This document shows, one piece after another, positions 14,192 to 18,264 of a stretch of DNA of 18,264 nucleotides. The first letter of the stretch is position 1. Each line of letters begins with the position of its first letter. The DNA comes from Candidatus Aciduliprofundum sp. GTDB taxonomy: Archaea; Thermoplasmatota; Thermoplasmata; Thermoplasmatales; Aciduliprofundaceae. The DNA is taken from the NCBI GenBank assembly GCA_015523135.1, contig WAKY01000038.1, positions 1 through 18,264 on the forward strand. The letters are read 5' to 3'. The translations under genes were made by a program, and so were the position numbers. Under the pieces are notes generated by a model, which saw only the letters and a program-made list of their open reading frames with translations, had not been told where the DNA came from and ran no database searches.

Positions 14192-15727
14192 ATGAATGGG
14201 TGGCTCGTTGCACTGCTTTTGATTATACTATGGATTGGAATAATTTATGCTCTAAAGAAATCCAAAAAGGTAGGTGGGGCAATTTCCCTCTATGGACCAG
14301 CTCTTATGATAAAAACAAAAAAAGGGCTAGGTGGGGTTAAAAAAATTGCCAAATCAAAGTTCTGGATATACTATGGAAATTTTGCAGTTGCTTTGTCTCT
14401 TTTTATGATAATTGCCGTATTTTTACTCATTCTATGGCAGGCGTTTCTTGTCACAACGATTCCATCAACTCAGGCACCATCACCTTTGCAAGCCCTAGGG
14501 ATACCTGGGATTAATCCAATAATACCCATATGGTACGGAATTTTGGGCCTAGTTGTTGCCATACTCATTCACGAATTTTCCCATGGATTCCTGGTAGCTG
14601 CTCAAAAATTAAAGCTTCTCTCAATAGGAGTTCTTCTTTTTATAGTTCCAGTAGGTGCATTTGTAGAACCCGATGAAGAAGAGTTAACAAAAACTACAAA
14701 GAAGAAGAGAATGCGCGTTTTTGCAGCTGGACCGACCTCAAATATAATACTTGCCTTCGTAATATTTATAATTTTAGCTCTTATGGTTGGAGGCATAACA
14801 CCCAAGTATGATAATTACTATGTGGCTTCAAATTTCCAAGAGAATCCTAATTTTCACTCCCTCCCCGTGGGTAGTGTGATTCTTGAAATAAATGGGACAA
14901 AAATTAACAATTACAAAGATTTTATGAATATATCAGCTCCCTTACCGGGAAAGATGGTGAATGTGAAAATTTATAATGGAAAAGTGGAAAATATAAAAGC
15001 TTACAGTGGAGTTATAGTTTCTTCCGCCTTAAAAAATTACCCTGCATACCAAGCAGGTATTAGGCCTGGTTGGATATTTTACAGCATCAATGGGACTATA
15101 ATAAGAAATGAAGAACAATTTTTAGAGGTAATGAATGAAACAAGAAGCAATGTACCTGTTCCCATAAGCATGTTCAAGCCACCAAATCACTGGTTAAATG
15201 TTACCGTTGTACTAGCGGATAAATATGAGTATTTTGAAAAGTATGCACCACAATTGAACAAAGAGTACTACAAAGGAAAGGGGTTCTTAGGAATAAATGC
15301 AGGGTACCTAGGTATAGGTCTCGGAGACCCCAACTATCTCAAGACCTTATTATCAAACCCCTATGCCTATGCAAAAAACCCCCAGGAGTTTTTCAGGGCG
15401 ACCATGGCTTACATAGCCCTACCATTTATGGGTCTTATGCCATTCCCTCATAGCTTGCAGCATCTTTATTCTGTGCCATTCTCAGGATTTTGGGTAGTTG
15501 TTAACTCTCTTTACTGGATATTTTGGCTCAATCTGATGCTGGGAATGACAAACTTGCTTCCTGCCGTACCCCTTGATGGTGGCTACATATTCAAGGATTT
15601 TATGACTTACATGGGGGAAAAATTAAAGCTCAAAAATCCAAAGAATTTTGGGAATTCAATAACTTTGTTATTCAGCTTCCTCGTATTGCTCCTCATCCTC
15701 TGGCAGTTCATTGGACCCAGAATATAG
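14192..15727 (+). CDS. M50 (site-2 protease) family membrane zinc metalloprotease with two PDZ domains
   Basis: This 511-residue membrane protein belongs to the archaeal site-2 protease group. A first membrane helix lies at about 4-20 and another at 62-86. The helix at about 113-137 carries the zinc motif HEFSH (H127, E128, H131). AAGPTSNIILAF (178-189) starts the next core helix, and NLLPAVPLDGG (454-464) supplies the third ligand D462. Between them, two PDZ-like domains lie outside the membrane, about 204-262 (LPVGSVILEINGT) and 272-342 (YQAGIRPGWIFYSINGT). These proteases cut membrane-bound substrates, such as anchored regulators or leftover signal peptides, within the membrane. The ATG is preceded by a TATA box at the leaderless distance. 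The 3' end overlaps the convergent Cys-rich gene by 60 nt. The target is unknown. Confidence 0.92.
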   Translation: MNGWLVALLLIILWIGIIYALKKSKKVGGAISLYGPALMIKTKKGLGGVKKIAKSKFWIYYGNFAVALSLFMIIAVFLLILWQAFLVTTIPSTQAPSPLQALGIPGINPIIPIWYGILGLVVAILIHEFSHGFLVAAQKLKLLSIGVLLFIVPVGAFVEPDEEELTKTTKKKRMRVFAAGPTSNIILAFVIFIILALMVGGITPKYDNYYVASNFQENPNFHSLPVGSVILEINGTKINNYKDFMNISAPLPGKMVNVKIYNGKVENIKAYSGVIVSSALKNYPAYQAGIRPGWIFYSINGTIIRNEEQFLEVMNETRSNVPVPISMFKPPNHWLNVTVVLADKYEYFEKYAPQLNKEYYKGKGFLGINAGYLGIGLGDPNYLKTLLSNPYAYAKNPQEFFRATMAYIALPFMGLMPFPHSLQHLYSVPFSGFWVVVNSLYWIFWLNLMLGMTNLLPAVPLDGGYIFKDFMTYMGEKLKLKNPKNFGNSITLLFSFLVLLLILWQFIGPRI

Positions 15728-15967
15728 AGAGCCAATACTCATTTGCACACTTGTACCACTCTTCGGAAAGAGAGCCCTATAGCGAGAATCTTTCATAATT
15801 AAATCGTAAAATGTAACTACGGGCTTATTTATTTTTAATTCTCTTTTAAGTTGCGGATCTGCCGAAGCAAAATTAAAGCATAAGGTACAGGGTTTGGGAT
15901 CTGATGCAAGAAAATAACAGAGCCCATCACGATAGTATATGCACTTGCTAGCAACGGAGAACTTCAT
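15668..15967 (-). CDS. Small four-cysteine protein with acidic tail
   Basis: I do not recognise the family. The 99-residue product has four cysteines near the N terminus, C9-x7-C17-x9-C27-x2-C30 (KCIYYRDGLCYF...PKPCTLC), suited to bind zinc or an iron-sulfur cluster, and no membrane helix. The last 19 residues are acidic (ELPEDEEQYEEAE) and lie wholly antisense to the terminal membrane helix of the M50 gene, so this tail may be a late extension with no strong constraint. The gene starts 21 nt after the metallophosphoesterase gene on the same strand, and GATAAGGT upstream of the ATG may act as a ribosome binding site, so the two probably share a transcript. Confidence 0.68.
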   Translation of the reverse strand: MKFSVASKCIYYRDGLCYFLASDPKPCTLCFNFASADPQLKRELKINKPVVTFYDLIMKDSRYRALFPKSGTSVQMSIGSLYSGSNELPEDEEQYEEAE

Positions 15968-15988
15968 ATTACCTTATCGCACTTTAAC

Positions 15989-16702
15989 CTAAAAAATTTT
16001 TGTATTGGGCATATCTAATGGCATTATGCCTTCCTTCTCATCTATTCCAAAAATTTTGAAATTAGGCTTTACTCTTTTTAAAATAGGAGATATGAAATCA
16101 TTTCTACTCACATCCGTGCCAGAAGCATATAAGCTTACTGCAGGTAGAACTATGATTTTAGGTGAGTAGAGAAAACAGGGCAATTTTACAGTGGCATAAA
16201 TTTCATCTCTGAGGGTAATGGAAGGATGCTCATGGGCCATTATTAAAATCTTACCATTTGGGATTTCTATATCCTTGTGGCCATGGGCAAATAAATAATT
16301 TCCAAGAGAATAGGAATCGTGCATCTCTATACCTCTTCTCCTAAGTATGCCCTTCAAAAAATTATCATGATTCCCCCTAACAACAATTAATTCTGCTCTA
16401 TCTACAAAGAAATCTATTATGGACTCTATCTCATCCCACTCTTGAGGCATATTGCGAGAGAATTCATGCTTTAAATCACCATCTATAATTATTCTTTTGG
16501 GAGCATACTTATCAAAAATCTTGGTAAGGAGGTCAAGAATGTATGGGTACTGCAACTTTGGAAGGAAAACTCCCTTTTGAGCCATAACATCTTCATAGCC
16601 AAGATGAAAATCTGCCATAACTGCAGTATCGTAATCCTCAAGATAGAGCATAAAATAGCGTGATAGAGTTATATCTCCAAGAGCTATCTCTTCCACAATC
16701 AA
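15989..16702 (-). CDS. SbcD/Mre11-related metallophosphoesterase
   Basis: This protein of about 237 residues has the calcineurin-like phosphoesterase motifs in order: ADFHLG (D31, H33), IIDGDLKHE (D75), VRGNHDN (N111, H112), AHGHKD (H140, H142) and MAHEHP (H157, H159). The layout matches the archaeal SbcD-related phosphoesterase family, members of which are often found with Lhr-type helicases and are thought to act on nucleic acids; no helicase gene is nearby here. Two metal ions are expected. The longest frame starts at a TTG (16702), but the GTG at 16696 is an alternative, with ATAAATA centred about 23 nt upstream. It follows the alpha/beta hydrolase by 16 nt and precedes the small Cys protein by 21 nt. 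Confidence 0.88.
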   Translation of the reverse strand: MIVEEIALGDITLSRYFMLYLEDYDTAVMADFHLGYEDVMAQKGVFLPKLQYPYILDLLTKIFDKYAPKRIIIDGDLKHEFSRNMPQEWDEIESIIDFFVDRAELIVVRGNHDNFLKGILRRRGIEMHDSYSLGNYLFAHGHKDIEIPNGKILIMAHEHPSITLRDEIYATVKLPCFLYSPKIIVLPAVSLYASGTDVSRNDFISPILKRVKPNFKIFGIDEKEGIMPLDMPNTKIF

Positions 16703-16715
16703 AAATGCCTTTCTC

Positions 16716-16722
16716 TATTTAT
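16716..16722 (-). promoter_or_regulatory. Possible TATA box of the metallophosphoesterase gene
   Basis: ATAAATA on the minus strand overlaps the end of the upstream gene and is centred 23 nt before the GTG at 16696 and 17 nt before the TTG at 16702. The spacing favours the GTG as start of a leaderless transcript, but it is a little short and the genes may simply be co-transcribed. Confidence 0.35.
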
Positions 16723-17537
16723 CCCTTATCCCTTTGATTCTCTAAGAACTCAAAAATTTTAGCAAAAACATCCCCACGGTCTTCAATCATTATTGAATGC
16801 CCATAACCCTTTGCAAGGTAAAACTCCTTCTCTCCCCCTAAAGCATCGTAAACTCTTTTCTCGTTCTCTGGCTTAACAACTCTATCCTTTTCAGGAGAGA
16901 TTACCAAGCATGGCTTGTTCACCTTCCTTGCCTTTGAAATGGTATCAAGAGACATAAGGGGTCTATAGGAGCCTATCCAGAGCTTGTCATCCAAGTATCC
17001 AATATTTTTTGCTTTCTCAGCATTCTCTGGATTTTCAAAAAGAGCTTCATAATTGACACGATACTTAACATAAAAATCTTTACCTGTGAGCTTCTCCTTT
17101 AATTTTCCAATTTGATAGATTAATGGTAGAATTATTCTCTCTCCTGCCTTTAATTCTTCCTTAATAGATGAGGGGGGAGCTATTGCTACACCTAAATCTC
17201 CAATTCCTTCGGCAAGAGCGTAAATCACTGTGGCGGCTCCTAAGCTATGCCCTATAAGAATCAAGGGCTCTTTTAGCATATCCTTCTTTTGGAGATATTC
17301 AACCCACTTCTTTATATTCGCCACATTCTTTTCCACGCTTTCAAATCCTCTCTTTCCCTTGCTTTTACCATGTCCTTCCAAATCAATTATTAAAACTGCA
17401 TAACCCTCTTTACTAAATTTTTCAGGATAATCATAAAATTCTCCCATAGAAGATAGAAGGCCATGAACCATGATTATTGTACCTTTAGAGCCTGAATAGT
17501 ACCTTCCATAGAGCCCATCCACAATTAACTCTTGCAT
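16719..17537 (-). CDS. Alpha/beta hydrolase, monoacylglycerol lipase-like
   Basis: This 272-residue cytoplasmic serine hydrolase has the oxyanion segment MVHGLLSS (23-30), DLEGHGKSKGKRG (52-64), typical of lysophospholipase/monoglyceride lipase relatives, the nucleophile elbow GHSLG (S98), the acid in SPEKDRVV (D218) and the base in GYGHSIM (H247). A helical cap lies between about 120 and 195. The complete triad suggests an active esterase; the natural ester is unknown, and archaeal membranes contain ether lipids, so glycerides are not an obvious substrate. The ATG has an A/T-rich TATA element about 23-27 nt upstream and no Shine-Dalgarno, so it probably has its own leaderless transcript although acdB lies just 29 nt upstream. 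Confidence 0.9.
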   Translation of the reverse strand: MQELIVDGLYGRYYSGSKGTIIMVHGLLSSMGEFYDYPEKFSKEGYAVLIIDLEGHGKSKGKRGFESVEKNVANIKKWVEYLQKKDMLKEPLILIGHSLGAATVIYALAEGIGDLGVAIAPPSSIKEELKAGERIILPLIYQIGKLKEKLTGKDFYVKYRVNYEALFENPENAEKAKNIGYLDDKLWIGSYRPLMSLDTISKARKVNKPCLVISPEKDRVVKPENEKRVYDALGGEKEFYLAKGYGHSIMIEDRGDVFAKIFEFLENQRDKG

Positions 17538-17555
17538 AAACGATTATTTATTTCT

Positions 17556-17566
17556 TAATTTTAAAT
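17556..17566 (-). promoter_or_regulatory. TATA element of the alpha/beta hydrolase gene
   Basis: On the minus strand the gap after acdB reads AAATTTAAAATTAAG. The TTTAAAATT core is centred about 23-24 nt before the ATG at 17537, compatible with leaderless initiation. The same run of A/T could also help end the acdB transcript. Confidence 0.45.
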
Positions 17567-18172
17567 TTATCGTATTATTTTAGCGTCTAGCACTACACAA
17601 TCATTTTCTCTTGCAAGCACAGGGTTTAAGTCCATACCTTCTACATCAGCATTCTCCTCAACAAATTTTGATACTTTGAGAAGGAGGTCAATTATGGCTT
17701 CCTTGCTCACTTTTACACCTCTATACCCTTCCAATATTTTCTTGCCTTTTATTTCATTGAGCATAAGCTCGGCATCCAAGCGGGATATAGGTATAACCCT
17801 AAAGGTTACATCCTTGAAGACCTCCGTGAATATACCACCTAGGCCAAACATTATGGCATGACCAAAAGTTGCATCCTTCGTAACTCCAACAATTATTTCA
17901 ATACCCCCAGAGAGCATCTCCTCAACTAAAATGGGTGAGAAAAATTTATCCATAAGCTCTTTTACTTTTTCCTTTAATTCATCCTTGTTCCTTATATTCA
18001 AAACAACTCCCCCAACATCGCTCTTGTGGAGTATTTTCTCACTTGCAATCTTGGCTACGAGAGGATAATTCAAACTTAAATTGTCTATCTCGCTCAAATC
18101 ATTTATCAATACCCCTTTTGGAACCTTTATCCCATAATCTTTCAGCAAGAGCTTTGCTTCATACTCATTCAT
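17567..18172 (-). CDS. acdB: Acetate-CoA ligase (ADP-forming), beta subunit
   Basis: This 201-residue ATP-grasp protein is the small subunit of ADP-forming acetyl-CoA synthetase. It opens with the family's EYEAKLLLKDYGI (3-15), then has a conserved lysine in PLVAKIASE (K41), LHKSDVGGVVLNI (48-60), GIEIIVGVTKDATFGHAIMF (90-109), FGLGGIFTEVFKDV (109-122) and EGMDLNPVL (178-186) near the C terminus. Its length is slightly short but within the usual range for separate beta subunits. With the alpha subunit it turns acyl-CoA, ADP and phosphate into the free acid, CoA and ATP, the main substrate-level ATP step in archaea that ferment peptides. Its ATG overlaps the alpha stop codon by one base (TAATG) after a GGGGGGAT ribosome binding site, so the subunits are co-translated. 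Confidence 0.92.
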   Translation of the reverse strand: MNEYEAKLLLKDYGIKVPKGVLINDLSEIDNLSLNYPLVAKIASEKILHKSDVGGVVLNIRNKDELKEKVKELMDKFFSPILVEEMLSGGIEIIVGVTKDATFGHAIMFGLGGIFTEVFKDVTFRVIPISRLDAELMLNEIKGKKILEGYRGVKVSKEAIIDLLLKVSKFVEENADVEGMDLNPVLARENDCVVLDAKIIR

Positions 18173-18264
18173 TACAATCCCCCCAAATATTCTAACAATT
18201 TTGCTCTATCTCTCAATACTCTGAGAGCTTTCACACTCCTCTCAATACTTGGATACACGGGAAC
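18172..18264 (-). CDS. acdA: Acetate-CoA ligase (ADP-forming), alpha subunit (C-terminal end only)
   Basis: The last 30 codons of a minus-strand gene enter at the window edge and read VPVYPSIERSVKALRVLRDR followed by AKLLEYLGGL and a TAA. The pattern of a VPVYPSxERxVKAL segment and a short hydrophobic end matches the tail of the alpha subunit of ADP-forming acyl-CoA synthetases, and the beta subunit follows with a one-base overlap. The rest of the gene lies outside the window. Confidence 0.8.
   Translation of the reverse strand, partial: VPVYPSIERSVKALRVLRDRAKLLEYLGGL

Noticed and set aside
17676..17861. 61-codon plus-strand frame inside acdB
   Set aside because: It is antisense to a clear ATP-grasp gene, has Ser/Pro-rich shadow composition and no promoter or ribosome binding site.
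1..18264. tRNA, rRNA, insertion sequences or attachment sites
   Set aside because: No T-loop-like or cloverleaf patterns, no transposase frames and no terminal inverted repeats were seen in the short gaps between genes; small structured RNAs cannot be excluded by eye.

Overview
The window looks like a chromosomal segment of a thermophilic, peptide-fermenting euryarchaeon close to the Thermoplasmata / DHVE2 lineage (Aciduliprofundum-like). The evidence is archaeal-type promoters (A/T-rich TATA elements about 25 nt before start codons, many apparently leaderless), an AglB oligosaccharyltransferase, an archaeal acetyl-CoA synthetase (ADP-forming), an archaeal aminopropyltransferase, a Cas4-like protein and a low G+C content outside the first 700 bases. 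The genus is an inference from gene content; I could not run a search. Coding density is very high: no gap exceeds 100 bases, and I see no RNA genes, insertion sequences or CRISPR arrays.

Left end (1-698): the tail of iorA and all of iorB, the two subunits of indolepyruvate:ferredoxin oxidoreductase, overlapping by ATGA and clearly richer in G+C than what follows. Right end (17567-18264, minus strand): the beta subunit and the tail of the alpha subunit of ADP-forming acetyl-CoA synthetase. Together these ends describe amino-acid fermentation: 2-oxoacids are oxidised to acyl/aryl-CoA with reduction of ferredoxin, and the CoA thioester is then used to make ATP.

695-5223: a membrane/surface block. 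It holds a two-TM protein with an emp24/GOLD-like outer domain (minus), and on the plus strand a Cas4-like nuclease with four membrane helices inserted into it, a UPF0173 metallo-beta-lactamase-fold hydrolase, a small two-TM coiled-coil protein, and an exported, membrane-anchored lamin-tail + double-HKD phospholipase D-superfamily enzyme. The last two overlap by 16 nt.

5173-13079: speE (minus) runs divergently from a giant aglB (2073 codons). The aglB product has a normal STT3 catalytic part followed by a tail of about 1170 residues made of roughly ten beta-sandwich repeats, two CARDB/NEW3-like domains and a C-terminal membrane anchor, with about 30 N-glycosylation sequons. A GTGA overlap links it to a secreted, membrane-anchored CARDB-type protein, a possible partner of the transferase.

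13081-17537: a two-gene minus-strand operon for a RuvC/YqgF-fold predicted nuclease and a small helical protein; a divergent M50 intramembrane protease with two PDZ domains; then, on the minus strand, a small four-cysteine protein, an SbcD/Mre11-related metallophosphoesterase and an alpha/beta hydrolase. Genes most worth follow-up are the AglB giant with its coupled partner, the membrane-inserted Cas4 and the surface LTD-PLD enzyme.
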